A stretch of 64,000 nt of DNA from Rhodanobacter sp. LX-99 (GTDB taxonomy: Bacteria > Pseudomonadota > Gammaproteobacteria > Xanthomonadales > Rhodanobacteraceae), in the NCBI RefSeq assembly GCF_018599185.1, contig NZ_JAHFVL010000002.1, positions 124,001 through 188,000 on the forward strand, written 5' to 3'. A program made the position numbers and the translations under genes. Positions 25,469-33,586 of the stretch are shown in pieces (the first letter of the stretch is position 1; each line of letters opens with the position of its first letter). Under the pieces are notes generated by a model. The model saw only the letters and a program-made list of their open reading frames with translations. It was not told the origin of the DNA and ran no database searches.

Positions 25469-26995
25469 ATGGAATCGACAGGATTTGCGCACTGGCTCGT
25501 GGTGCTGGTCGAACTGGCCGCGGCCTTTGCGCTGCTGCTGCTGGCACTGGCGGTGGTGGTGCTGCTGGCAACCTGGGTGGTCGACCGCAACCAGACCGGC
25601 AATGCGGTGCTGCGCAACTTCCCGATCATCGGCCACTTCCGCTACTGGTTCCTGCACCTGGGCGAGTTCTTCCGCCAGTACCTGTATTCCAGCGACCGCG
25701 AGGAGATGCCGTTCAACCGCGCGCAGCGCACCTGGGTCTATCGCGCCGCGAAGAACGTCGACAACACCAACGCGTTCGGCTCCAGCCGCGACCTGCGTGC
25801 GGAGGGCGTGCCGTTCTTCGTCAACGCGCCGTTCCCCGACCTGGGCGTGGACCACGTCGAGCCGGTGCCGGTGACGATCGGCCCGTACGCGCGAGAGCCG
25901 TACAGCCATGCGGCGTTCTTCAACATCTCGGCAATGAGCTTCGGCGCCTTGTCGGCGCCGGCGGTGCGCGCGCTGTCGCGCGGCGCGGCGAAGGCGGGCA
26001 TCTGGATGGATACCGGCGAGGGCGGCCTGGCGCCGTACCACCTCGAAGGCGGTTGCGACATCGTCTTCGAGATCGGCACCGCCAAGTACGGCGTGCGCAC
26101 GCCCGAGGGCAAGCTCGACGACGACAAGCTGCTCGCGATCTGCGCGCACCCGCAGGTGAAGATGGTCAGCATCAAGCTCGGCCAGGGCGCCAAGCCGGGC
26201 ATGGGCGGCCTGTTGCCCGGCGCCAAGGTCACCGCGGAGATCGCGGCGATCCGCGGCATTCCGGTCGGCGAGGATTCGCAAAGCCCGAACCGCCATCTCG
26301 ACATCGGCAACGTGTCGCAGCTGATGGACGCGATCGCGCACGTCCGCGAGCTCACCGGCAAGCCGGTCGGCTTCAAGGCGGTGCTCGGCGGGGTGGAATG
26401 GATCGGCGAGCTGTGCGACGAGGTGTGGAAGCGCGGCATCGCGAGCGCGCCGGATTTCATCATCGTCGACGGCTCCGAGGGCGGCACCGGCGCGGCGCCG
26501 CAGACCTTGATGGAGGGCGTCGGCCTGCCGCTGCACGAGGCGCTGCCGGCGCTGCTCGACATGCTGATCGTCAAGGGCCTGCGCGAGCGCATCAAGGTGG
26601 TCTGCTCGGGCAAGTGCATCACCGCCTACGACGTGGCGTGGGCGCTGTCGATCGGCGCGGACTTCGTCAACTCGGCGCGCGGCTTCATGCTGGCGCTGGG
26701 CTGCATCCAGTCGCTGCAGTGCAACCGCAACACCTGCCCCACCGGCATCACCACGCAGAACCCGAAGCTGCAGCGCGGCCTGGTGGTCAGCGACAAGAGC
26801 GAGCGGGTGTTCCATTACGCGAAGAACGTGATGCACGAAGTCGGCATCATCGCGCACAGCTGCGGTGTCAGCGAGCCGCGCCAGCTCAACCGCGGGCACT
26901 GCCGCGTGGTCGGCGACGACGGGTTGTCGATCCCGCTGGAGAAGCTGTTTCCGTATCCGCAGGCGGCAACGCGGCAGGCCGCGGTCGACGCGTAG
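25469..26995 (+). CDS. Membrane-anchored FMN-binding glutamate synthase family protein
   Basis: A 508-residue protein: an N-terminal membrane segment (residues 15-36), a short linker, and a central GltB-type FMN domain: SAMSFGALSAPAVRALSRGA, MDTGEGGLAPYH, VKMVSIKLGQGAKPGMGGLLP, DGSEGGTGAAP. A cysteine cluster CIQSLQCNRNTCPTGI near residue 420 is the [3Fe-4S] site of glutamate synthase. The amidotransferase domain and a GltD partner are missing, so it cannot use glutamine by the normal route. Electron donor and substrate are unknown for this widespread stand-alone branch. Confidence 0.88.
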   Translation: MESTGFAHWLVVLVELAAAFALLLLALAVVVLLATWVVDRNQTGNAVLRNFPIIGHFRYWFLHLGEFFRQYLYSSDREEMPFNRAQRTWVYRAAKNVDNTNAFGSSRDLRAEGVPFFVNAPFPDLGVDHVEPVPVTIGPYAREPYSHAAFFNISAMSFGALSAPAVRALSRGAAKAGIWMDTGEGGLAPYHLEGGCDIVFEIGTAKYGVRTPEGKLDDDKLLAICAHPQVKMVSIKLGQGAKPGMGGLLPGAKVTAEIAAIRGIPVGEDSQSPNRHLDIGNVSQLMDAIAHVRELTGKPVGFKAVLGGVEWIGELCDEVWKRGIASAPDFIIVDGSEGGTGAAPQTLMEGVGLPLHEALPALLDMLIVKGLRERIKVVCSGKCITAYDVAWALSIGADFVNSARGFMLALGCIQSLQCNRNTCPTGITTQNPKLQRGLVVSDKSERVFHYAKNVMHEVGIIAHSCGVSEPRQLNRGHCRVVGDDGLSIPLEKLFPYPQAATRQAAVDA

Positions 26996-26996
26996 T

Positions 26997-27704
26997 TCAG
27001 GCCAGCGCCTGCCAGCCCTCGGCCGTGCGGATCTGCAGCGGCTTGAAGCGCCGCTTGTAGTCCATCTTCGGATGGCCGTCGATCCAGAAGCCCAGGTACA
27101 GCCACGGCATGCCGCGGCGGCGGGCCAGCGCCACTTGCTGCAGGATCGCGTAGGTGCCCAGGCCGCGCGCGGTTTCGTCGGGGTCGTAGAAGGTGTAGAC
27201 CGCCGAGACGCCGTTGAGGCAGACGTCGGTGACCGCCACGGCGAGCAGGCGCTCGCCCAGGCGCAGCTCCATGAACAGGGTGGGGCTCCACGGCGCGGTA
27301 AGGAAACGGCGGAAATCGCTGGCTTCCGCGTCGTCCATGCCGCCGCCGGCGTGGCGGCTCTGCAGGTAGCGCTCGTACAGCGCGTGGCGCTCGCGGTTGT
27401 AGCCGGGGATCGACTCGCTGACGGCGAGGTCGGCGTTGCGCTTCAGGCAGCGGCGCTGGGCGCGGTCCGGCTGGAAGTTCGCCACGTCGATGCGGCACGG
27501 CGTGCAAGCGTGGCACTGCGCGCAGTTCGGGAAGTACAGGTGGCCGCCGGCGCGGCGGAAGCCGCGCTCCAGCGCCGGGCCGTACAACTGGTCGAGGTTC
27601 GGCGCGGCCGGGTCCAGCACCAGGTTCTGCGCGGTGCGGTCGGCGTAGTAGCCGCACACGTGGGGCAGCGTCTGGAACAGGCGGACTTGGTCGGAGCGGC
27701 GCAT
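26997..27704 (-). CDS. bpt: Aspartate/glutamate leucyltransferase
   Basis: A 235-residue Bpt/Ate1-like aminoacyl-tRNA-protein transferase that adds Leu to N-terminal Asp/Glu, feeding the N-degron pathway to ClpS/ClpAP. Signatures are HVCGYYADRTAQNLVLDP, the cysteine motif CAQCHACTPCRIDV, RRCLKRN, and the C-terminal block YLGFWIDGHPKMDYKRRFKPLQ. Full length for the family. Convergent with the glutamate-synthase-like gene; the stops are 1 bp apart. Confidence 0.94.
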   Translation of the reverse strand: MRRSDQVRLFQTLPHVCGYYADRTAQNLVLDPAAPNLDQLYGPALERGFRRAGGHLYFPNCAQCHACTPCRIDVANFQPDRAQRRCLKRNADLAVSESIPGYNRERHALYERYLQSRHAGGGMDDAEASDFRRFLTAPWSPTLFMELRLGERLLAVAVTDVCLNGVSAVYTFYDPDETARGLGTYAILQQVALARRRGMPWLYLGFWIDGHPKMDYKRRFKPLQIRTAEGWQALA

Positions 27705-27747
27705 TCGCCGATTCTATGCCGGCGTGACGGGCGTCGCACTATCGGAC

Positions 27748-28140
27748 TCAGATCACCCGCAAATAGCGCAGCATCGCCATGGCGAAGACGGCCAGCACCG
27801 CCAGCAGCACGATGCGGCGCACGCGGGCCACCGTATGCGCGCGCCGGTCGGCCGGGGTGGGATTGCGTGCGGCGGCCAGCTCCTCGCCGTGGCGGACCAC
27901 CGGCTCGATGCCGATCTCGCGCAGCAGGGTACGCGCCTTGGTGTAGTCGTCGGCGTGGGTGATCCACACTTGCGCCCAGCTGCTGCGGTCGTCCTGCCGC
28001 TGCGAATAGCTGAAACGCTGCCAGGTCGGCCGGTTGTAGTTGGATCGATTGGCCACGGTGGCTTCGATGCCGTGTTCGGCCATCAGGGCGACCACGATGT
28101 CGATGTTTTCCTGGCGGGGCGAGGTATAGATCAGGCGCAT
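27748..28140 (-). CDS. DUF2007-like 'pathogenicity-like' membrane protein
   Basis: A 130-residue protein. The N-terminus MRLIYTSPRQENIDIVVALMAEHGIEATV is the signal-transducing-protein-like DUF2007 fold, continued by WAQVWITHADDYTKARTLLREIGI, and a single membrane helix lies at the C-terminus (RIVLLAVLAVFAMAMLRYL). Xanthomonads carry such genes annotated 'pathogenicity-like', a name without demonstrated function. It sits between bpt and tesB, all on the same strand with short gaps. Confidence 0.7.
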   Translation of the reverse strand: MRLIYTSPRQENIDIVVALMAEHGIEATVANRSNYNRPTWQRFSYSQRQDDRSSWAQVWITHADDYTKARTLLREIGIEPVVRHGEELAAARNPTPADRRAHTVARVRRIVLLAVLAVFAMAMLRYLRVI

Positions 28141-28176
28141 GGGCGCAGTTTACGCGAACGGCCCGGCAACCGGTGT

Positions 28177-29043
28177 TCAGTCGCCGCGCACGCGGATCAG
28201 GCCTTCCTGCGCGGTGGAGGCGACCAGCCGGCCGTCGCGGCTGAAAATCTGTCCGCGCGCCAGGCCGCGGCCGCCCTGGGCGGTGGGGCTGTCGAACGAG
28301 TACAGCAGCCACTCGTCGACGCGGAACGGGCGGTGGAACCACAGCGCATGGTCGAGGCTGGCCATCTGCACGTTGTGGGTGAGGTAGGAGATGCCGTGCG
28401 GCAGCGTGGCGGTGCCGATCAGATGGAAATCGGAGGCGTAGGCGAGCAGCGCGCGGTGCAGGATCGCCGAGTCGTCGATCGGCGAGGTCAGCTTGAACCA
28501 GATGTGCTGGATCGGCGGGCGTTTGGCCGGGTGGCGTTCGTCGCGCGGCCACACCTGGCGGAACTCGAATGGGCCGTCGATACCCATCCAGCGCTGCAGC
28601 TTCACCGGCAGCCGCGCCAGCTCGTCCGGCGGCAGCGGGTGCAGCGGCTCCAAGTCCTCCGGCGCGGGCACCTCCGGCATCGAGGTCTGATGTTCCACGC
28701 CGGCTTCGGGCAGCTGGAACGAGACCGAACCGTTCAGGATCGGCTGGCCGTGCTGGATCGCCAACACGCGCCGCGACGAGAACGTGCCGCCGTCGCGGGC
28801 ACGTTCCACGCTGTAGACGATCGGCGCCTCGATGTCGCCGGCACGCAGGAAGTAGGCATGCAGCGAATGCGCCTCGCGCGCCGGGTCGACGGTCTGCTGC
28901 GCCGCCGCCAGCGCCTGCCCCAGCACCTGCCCGCCGAACACGAAGCGCGTGCCGATGTCGCGACTCTGGCCGCGGAACAGGTTGTCCTCCAGCCGTTCCA
29001 GTTGCAGCAGCTCGACAAGTTCGGCAACGTGGTCTTCGCTCAT
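28177..29043 (-). CDS. tesB: Acyl-CoA thioesterase II
   Basis: A 288-residue double hot-dog thioesterase that hydrolyses medium/long-chain acyl-CoA. Family signatures are NLFRGQSRDIGTRFVFGGQVLGQAL, HSLHAYFLRAGD, YASDFHLIGTATLPHG (catalytic Asp region) and SLDHALWFHRPFRVDEWLLY near the end. The ATG at 29043 (MSEDHVAELVELL) is the conventional start. The gap to the next upstream gene is 58 bp. Confidence 0.94.
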   Translation of the reverse strand: MSEDHVAELVELLQLERLEDNLFRGQSRDIGTRFVFGGQVLGQALAAAQQTVDPAREAHSLHAYFLRAGDIEAPIVYSVERARDGGTFSSRRVLAIQHGQPILNGSVSFQLPEAGVEHQTSMPEVPAPEDLEPLHPLPPDELARLPVKLQRWMGIDGPFEFRQVWPRDERHPAKRPPIQHIWFKLTSPIDDSAILHRALLAYASDFHLIGTATLPHGISYLTHNVQMASLDHALWFHRPFRVDEWLLYSFDSPTAQGGRGLARGQIFSRDGRLVASTAQEGLIRVRGD

Positions 29044-29101
29044 GGCGTGTCCTTGCAGGGGGCCGCCAGTATAGCGGTGGCGGCGGCGCCCGAACCCGCA
29101 T

Positions 29102-30142
29102 TCAGCGGGCGCCGACCGACCCTGCGCCGGCTTCGAACACGACCGTGACCGCCGCGGGATCGAGCGCGGCCAGGAAGTCGCGTGCATCGAAGGCCTGGCC
29201 CGCGGCGAGTGCGCCGCAAGCGCGGACGCGGCCGTCGAGGATGCGCTGCAGCGCCTCGACCAGCAGTGGCGCGGTGACGGCGTAGATGTCGCATCCGCTG
29301 GCGATGGCGCGGCATGCGTGATTGCCGCGGCGCACGCGTACGTCGACCGCGAAGCGCTGCGCGGAGCGTCCGCTGTCGTCGGCGGCGACCGGCGCCGGCG
29401 TGGCCGGATCGCGCAGGTCGCGCAGCGGGGCCAGGTTCATCCACGAGTGCAGGTTGCGGCAGGCGATGTGATGAGGCACCACGACGGCCTCGGACAGCGG
29501 GAGCAGCACCGTTTCCAGCCGTCCGAACGGTGCCGGGAAATCGGTCTCGCGCACGGGCGCGGGGTCGGGCACGGTGCGGGTGCGGCCTTGCTCGATGTAC
29601 ATGCGCGGGTAATGGTTGCGCTCGCCGGTGAGGCGGGTGCCGCGCGTCGGATGCCAGCCGTCGAGCGCGACGGCGATGTCCACCGTATCCGCGTCGGGGG
29701 CGCCGTCGAGCGCGGCGCTGGCCAGCAGGTCGGCGAGGCCGCCATAAAAGGCCATCGCCGGCAGCACCGTCACGCCCGCGGCTTTCGCTTCGCCATCGCG
29801 CGCCAGGGTGTCGGTCACGGCACGCTGTTCCGCCGCCACGTCGAGGTAGTGGACGCGTGCGCGCAGCGCCGCGTCCAGTACCGGCGCGGCGGTGTCGAGA
29901 AAAGGTCCGGCGCAATGCAGAACGGCGGCGGTGCCGGCGAAGGCGGCATCCAGCGCAGCGGGGTCATCGGTGGAGGCGACGCGGACCTCGACGCCGGCGA
30001 CCGTGGCCAGTTCATGCAGCCTGGCCGCATCGCGGCCGCAGGCCACCGGCACGAAACCGCGGCGGCGCAGCTCGGCCAGCACGAAGCGGCCGGTATGGCC
30101 GTAGGCGCCGTATACCGCGATGCGAGGGGAAGGGGGCGTCAT
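29102..30142 (-). CDS. Saccharopine dehydrogenase-like NADP-binding protein
   Basis: A 346-residue protein with a Rossmann N-terminus IAVYGAYGHTGRFVLAELRRRG (GxxGxTGR), characteristic of trans-acting enoyl reductase/saccharopine dehydrogenase-like proteins. VLHCAGPFLDTAAPVLDAAL and HYLDVAAEQRAV follow the usual pattern. The reaction is unknown; relatives include lipid-modifying enoyl reductases. Its ATG overlaps the stop of the hydrolase gene upstream by 4 bp, so the two are translationally coupled. Confidence 0.85.
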   Translation of the reverse strand: MTPPSPRIAVYGAYGHTGRFVLAELRRRGFVPVACGRDAARLHELATVAGVEVRVASTDDPAALDAAFAGTAAVLHCAGPFLDTAAPVLDAALRARVHYLDVAAEQRAVTDTLARDGEAKAAGVTVLPAMAFYGGLADLLASAALDGAPDADTVDIAVALDGWHPTRGTRLTGERNHYPRMYIEQGRTRTVPDPAPVRETDFPAPFGRLETVLLPLSEAVVVPHHIACRNLHSWMNLAPLRDLRDPATPAPVAADDSGRSAQRFAVDVRVRRGNHACRAIASGCDIYAVTAPLLVEALQRILDGRVRACGALAAGQAFDARDFLAALDPAAVTVVFEAGAGSVGAR

Positions 30143-31131
30143 GCCTGGTCTCCTTGCGCGGCCCACAGCCGCCGCGCTTCTTCGGCGATCACGTCGGGGC
30201 GTTCCTCGGGCCAGAACAGCTTGCTGCCCTGGAGCCGGCGCACGCCCAGCGAGCGGCCGAAGGCGTGGTCGAGGAAGCCGGGGTTTTCTGCGGAAAAAAT
30301 CGTGTCGGCACTGCCCCACACGATGCGCACCGGCACGCGGGATCGCGCGAGCGCGGGGCCGATGCCGGCGAGCGCGTTCTTTTCCTGCGCGATGGCATAG
30401 GCGTGCGCGAAATCGCGGCTGCGTTGAGATGCCAGCAGCGGCGCGAAGTAGGTTTCGATGGCCTCGTCGGTGGGATGCGCGGGGTCGGTGTAGCACATGC
30501 CGCCGATGCCGGCGGCCGAGCGCGCGAGGGCGTGGTCGCGGCGCCAGGTGCCCAGCCATTCGTCGACGAAGCGCCCCTGCTTTGCCAGCGCGATCACCGG
30601 AAGAAGCGCCGGCGGCGGGCTGTCTTCCTCGGTGTCGCAGTTGGTCAGCAGCAGGCTGCGCACGCGTTCGGGGTGGTGTGCGACCAGCAACTGCGCGACA
30701 GCGCCGCCGCTGTCGTTGGCGACCACGTCGGCGCGCTCGACCTGCAGTGCGTCAAGCAGGGCGACGAGCATGGCGACCTGCGCGTCCGGCGCGCAGGATT
30801 GCCCGTCGGCGACTTCCGTGTAACCCATGCCGAGGAAATCGGGCGCGATGCAGCGCCGGTACGGTGCCAGCCGGTCGAGCGCACCGCGCCACTGGAAGCC
30901 GTTGAGCGGGAAGCCGTGCAGGAACAGCGCCGCCGGCCCGCTGCCGCGCTCGACGTGGGCGATGCGGCCGAACGCGGTGCGGGTGTAGCGGCGCGTGGCG
31001 TGAAAGCCCGCCGCGTCCATCGGTACCAGCACGGCGCCGGCGCGCGGCCACCGGGCACAGCCGGCGAGGCTGGCTACGCACGCGGCGGCCAGCGTGCCTG
31101 CGGACAAAGCTAGGAAGCGGCGCCGGTTCAT
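30139..31131 (-). CDS. Exported alpha/beta hydrolase with twin-arginine-like lipoprotein signal
   Basis: A 330-residue hydrolase. MNRRRFLALSAGTLAAACVASLAGC combines an RRRF twin-arginine motif with a lipobox-like LAGC, so export by Tat and lipidation are likely. The core matches haloalkane dehalogenase/epoxide hydrolase-type folds: LFLHGFPLNGFQWRGAL (oxyanion region), nucleophile elbow ANDSGGAVAQLL with Asp as nucleophile (NDSGG), IVWGSADTIF, and a weakly conserved distal His. Asp rather than Ser at the elbow points to dehalogenase/epoxide-hydrolase chemistry. The start at 31131 is chosen for the signal peptide. Confidence 0.82.
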   Translation of the reverse strand: MNRRRFLALSAGTLAAACVASLAGCARWPRAGAVLVPMDAAGFHATRRYTRTAFGRIAHVERGSGPAALFLHGFPLNGFQWRGALDRLAPYRRCIAPDFLGMGYTEVADGQSCAPDAQVAMLVALLDALQVERADVVANDSGGAVAQLLVAHHPERVRSLLLTNCDTEEDSPPPALLPVIALAKQGRFVDEWLGTWRRDHALARSAAGIGGMCYTDPAHPTDEAIETYFAPLLASQRSRDFAHAYAIAQEKNALAGIGPALARSRVPVRIVWGSADTIFSAENPGFLDHAFGRSLGVRRLQGSKLFWPEERPDVIAEEARRLWAAQGDQA

Positions 31132-31172
31132 GCCCGGCGCCGCCAGTCGTGCGGGTGATGAGGTTCCGCCGC

Positions 31173-31310
31173 TCACGACTGCGCTTCCGCCTCGCGCAGC
31201 TTCTGTGCGCACTCCTCGCAGCAGACCTCGACGGTGCGGCCGCCGATGGTGATCTTGATGGCGTTGCCGTCGAGCGGATAGTCGCAGGCGGCGCAGGTGT
31301 TCTCGTTCAT
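31173..31310 (-). CDS. Small zinc-binding protein (two Cys pairs), 45 aa
   Basis: A 45-residue protein starting MNENTCAACDYPLDGNAI and ending KLREAEAQS. It has two metal-knuckle-like pairs, CAAC at residues 6-9 and CCEEC at 31-35, separated by a short beta segment (IKITIGGRTVEV), like a miniature TRASH/zinc-ribbon. It lies 41 bp upstream of the Tat hydrolase and is probably first in that operon. The ribosome site (GGAGACACGCC before ATG) is good. I do not know a function; metal handling or assembly of a neighbour is plausible. Confidence 0.7.
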   Translation of the reverse strand: MNENTCAACDYPLDGNAIKITIGGRTVEVCCEECAQKLREAEAQS

Positions 31311-31402
31311 GGCGTGTCTCCGGTAGGGCCCGCGATCGGGCAGGTACAGGAGACCACCGGCCGCCGGCGAGGGCTGTCAGGATCTTTAGCGATTCACGAC
31401 GA

Positions 31403-31514
31403 CCTGAGAGGTTGAGACTATCAGCCTCTCAGGCCGGCCATGGGTGGCCGGCCGCGGATCGGGCACGCCAGTGCCTGATTCGCGTGAGCGAGTCCGGGCA
31501 TGTACCGGACTCGC
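31403..31514. repeat. Cluster of four adjacent inverted repeats
   Basis: Between the small zinc-protein gene and araC-like gene, successive hairpins occur without spacing: CCTGAGAGG/CCTCTCAGG (31403-31433), GGCCGGCC/GGCCGGCC with loop ATGGGT (31432-31453), a 14-bp stem with two G-U pairs around loop GCCA (31453-31484), and GCGAGTCCGG/CCGGACTCGC with loop GCATGTA (31488-31514). A fifth, the terminator at 31519-31547, follows directly. The stems differ in sequence, so this is not a tandem repeat. Confidence 0.7.
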
Positions 31515-31518
31515 GATA

Positions 31519-31547
31519 AAAGAAAACCACAGGACGTGGTTTTCTTT
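31519..31547 (-). terminator. Intrinsic terminator of the AraC-family gene
   Basis: On the minus strand AAAGAAAACCAC pairs over 12 bp with GTGGTTTTCTTT around loop GTCCT, beginning at the araC-like stop codon and ending in TTTTCTTTTATC. The stem is symmetrical and could work in both directions. Confidence 0.75.
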
Positions 31548-32382
31548 ACAGCTTCTGTGCCAGCGCGGCCTGGCGGAACGCCGTGGGCGTGCGGCCGTAG
31601 GCCTGGCGGAACGCGGCGCTGAAATGGCTGTGGCTGGAGAAGCCCAGGTCCTGCGCCAGCGCGGCGACGTCCTCGCAGTCGGCCACCAGGTCCAGCGCGC
31701 GCGCCAGGCGCAGGCGCAGGTGGTAGCGGTACAGCGGCATGCCTTCGACCTGCTGGAAGGCCTGGGTGAGGTAGACCGGCGAGCCGCCGACTTCCGCCGC
31801 GATGTCCGCCAGCGCCCAGCGCCGGGTGAGGTCGCTGGCGAGCAGCAGCTTCGCCCGGTCTACCAGCCGTTGCCGCGCACGGGACGCGCCGGGCGCATGG
31901 GTGGTGCGCGGGCCGAGGCTGCGGCACACCAGGGTCAGCACCAGGCTCTCGGCCTCCAGCGACTCGATGCCGCCGTTGCGCAGGCTGTGGCGCAGCAGCG
32001 CCACCAGCACCTGCGCGCGCTCGTCGATGCGCAGCGCCTGGTGGCGAAACACGGGCTGGTCGCGCCGTTGCAGCATCGCGACCGGCGCGAGTTCGCGCAG
32101 CAGCGGTTGCGACACCGACAGCGACAGGCAGGCGTCGCCGCCCGTCGCCGGGTGGCTGACCTGGTAGCCCTCGCCGGCGTTGAAGAACAGCACGTGGTTG
32201 GCGTCGGCCACCGATTGCGTGCCGCCGACGTGGCGCAGGAACAGCCCGCGATACGGGAACACCAGCTGGGTCGAGCCCGCGCATTCCTCGGCGCTGCGAT
32301 GGCGGCAGGCGCCGCGGCAGCACACGTCGTGCACCGCGACGGTGGTCGATTGCAGCAGCGGCTGGACGTCGAACTCCGGCAT
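31546..32382 (-). CDS. AraC family transcriptional regulator with N-terminal cysteine cluster
   Basis: A 278-residue regulator. The C-terminal two-helix-turn-helix domain is clear (RWALADIAAEVGGSPVYLTQAFQQVEG; DVAALAQDLGFSSHSHFSAAFRQAYGRTPTAFRQ). The N-terminal cupin-like sensor begins with an unusual cysteine group, C21, C22, C26 and C34 (DVCCRGACRHRSAEECAG), that could bind a metal or act as a thiol switch. TQLVFPYRGLFLRH and LFFNAGEGYQVSHP fit the AraC effector domain. It is preceded on the same strand by the amidase gene (30 bp gap). Confidence 0.9.
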   Translation of the reverse strand: MPEFDVQPLLQSTTVAVHDVCCRGACRHRSAEECAGSTQLVFPYRGLFLRHVGGTQSVADANHVLFFNAGEGYQVSHPATGGDACLSLSVSQPLLRELAPVAMLQRRDQPVFRHQALRIDERAQVLVALLRHSLRNGGIESLEAESLVLTLVCRSLGPRTTHAPGASRARQRLVDRAKLLLASDLTRRWALADIAAEVGGSPVYLTQAFQQVEGMPLYRYHLRLRLARALDLVADCEDVAALAQDLGFSSHSHFSAAFRQAYGRTPTAFRQAALAQKL

Positions 32383-32412
32383 GGATGCGGGTCGAAGGGA
32401 GGTCGACGCAGT

Positions 32413-32967
32413 CTAGCGCAGCCGCTGCAGGCCGCTGGCGGGAACCACGGCGGCCCATGGAAACAGCGGGCCAGGGTCGAGCTTGCGATGAACTTCGAGC
32501 GCGGGATCGTCGCTGGCCGGCATCAGCGCGGTATCCAGGTCTTCGTGCCCGGCGATCTGGCGCAGGTTCGGGAATGCCACGCGCAACTGCGTCAGCAGGG
32601 CACTCAGCGCGGCGATCTGCGCATCGGTGTACGGCTCGTCCATCCGTTGGTGGCGCGAATCCCACCAGTGCGGATAGCGGCCCCGGTTGACCAGTTCGAT
32701 GCCGATCGAGTTCGGATTGTGGCCGCGCACGTGGTTCGCCACGCGGGTGCCGGGCACGTAGCGGTACACCGCGCCGTCGCGGTCGACGTAGTAGTGGCCG
32801 CTGTTGCCGGCGCCGCTGGCGTGCAGCACTTTCTCGCCGTACTCGCGCGCCGTGGCCAGGTCCGGCAGCTCGGTGCAGTGGATCACCACCAGCTCGACCG
32901 CCTCGGCGGGACGCTCGGGCAGGAGGTCGACATAGGGCAGCGGCTGGTCGTGGATGCTCAGGCTCAT
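32413..32967 (-). CDS. AmpD-like N-acetylmuramoyl-L-alanine amidase (Amidase_2)
   Basis: A 184-residue zinc amidase with the three expected ligand regions: VVIHCTE near residue 30, GAGNSGHYYVDRDGAVYRYV, HVRGHNPNSIGIELVNRG, and IAGHEDLD near 145 for the last ligand. No signal peptide is visible, so it is probably cytosolic and acts on anhydro-muropeptides in peptidoglycan recycling, like AmpD. The ATG at 32967 begins MSLSIHDQPLPYVDLL; a longer open frame upstream has no support. It is divergent from the hydrolase gene at 33059. Confidence 0.87.
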   Translation of the reverse strand: MSLSIHDQPLPYVDLLPERPAEAVELVVIHCTELPDLATAREYGEKVLHASGAGNSGHYYVDRDGAVYRYVPGTRVANHVRGHNPNSIGIELVNRGRYPHWWDSRHQRMDEPYTDAQIAALSALLTQLRVAFPNLRQIAGHEDLDTALMPASDDPALEVHRKLDPGPLFPWAAVVPASGLQRLR

Positions 32968-33058
32968 GCAGGGCAGTTTCGCATGTGTCGGAGCCGCGGC
33001 GGAAACGCCGCCTGTTACCATGCCAGCCTTGCTTTCGGCACTTTTCATGGAGACCGCC

Positions 33059-33586
33059 ATGCGCGGCCAGATCATTCTTTCGCACGGCTCGGACTCCAGC
33101 CCGGACGCCACCAAGGTCAGCGCGCTGGCCGCGCTGGCCGAAGCGCTGGGCTGGCGCACGCAGCGGCCGGATTATGGCACCGACGATGCGCGCGGCCACG
33201 CCGCTTCGGTGGCGCCGCGGATCGCCCGCCTGCGCGCCACCATCGAGGCGCTGGATGGGCCGCCGCTGCTGGTCGGCTCCAGCATGGGCGCGTTCGTCTC
33301 CGGCCTGGTCTCGCTGGACGTGCCGGTGGCCGGTTTGCTGTTGCTGGCCACGCCGAGCGAGATTCCCGGCTACGCGCGCAAGTTCGACCTGCGCCCGGAC
33401 GTGCCCACGCTGCTGATCCACGGCTGGCGCGACGAGGTCTGCCCGCTGGCGGGCGTGCATGCGTTCGCCGCCCGGCGCCGCCTGCCGCTGCTGGTGCTGG
33501 ACGACGACCATCGCCTGGGCGCCAGCATGGACGCGATCGCCGCGCAGTTCCGGCTGATGCTGGACCAGCTGGCGAGCGCCGCATGA
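33059..33586 (+). CDS. Small alpha/beta hydrolase (YqiA/RBBP9-like)
   Basis: A 175-residue protein: IILSHGSDSSPDATKVSALAALAEALG, nucleophile elbow LLVGSSMGAFVSG (GSSMG), TLLIHGWRDEVCPL and LDDDHRLG supply the Ser-Asp-His triad of a minimal esterase. The start at 33059 has GGAG eight bases upstream; an ATG 12 bases earlier is possible. It overlaps rlmKL by ATGA, so the two are co-translated, though no functional link is known. Confidence 0.85.
   Translation: MRGQIILSHGSDSSPDATKVSALAALAEALGWRTQRPDYGTDDARGHAASVAPRIARLRATIEALDGPPLLVGSSMGAFVSGLVSLDVPVAGLLLLATPSEIPGYARKFDLRPDVPTLLIHGWRDEVCPLAGVHAFAARRRLPLLVLDDDHRLGASMDAIAAQFRLMLDQLASAA

Noticed and set aside
31403..31547. Possible CRISPR array or integron attC array because of regularly spaced hairpins.
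   Set aside because: The repeats are not identical to each other, there are no spacers of constant length, and no cas or integrase gene is near.
31444..33582. A very long open plus-strand frame running into rlmKL, which could suggest a 1,400-residue giant protein.
   Set aside because: The upstream part is antisense to the clearly coding AraC and amidase genes and has no domain; high GC leaves such frames open. RlmKL starts at the conserved MSHYFATCPKG.
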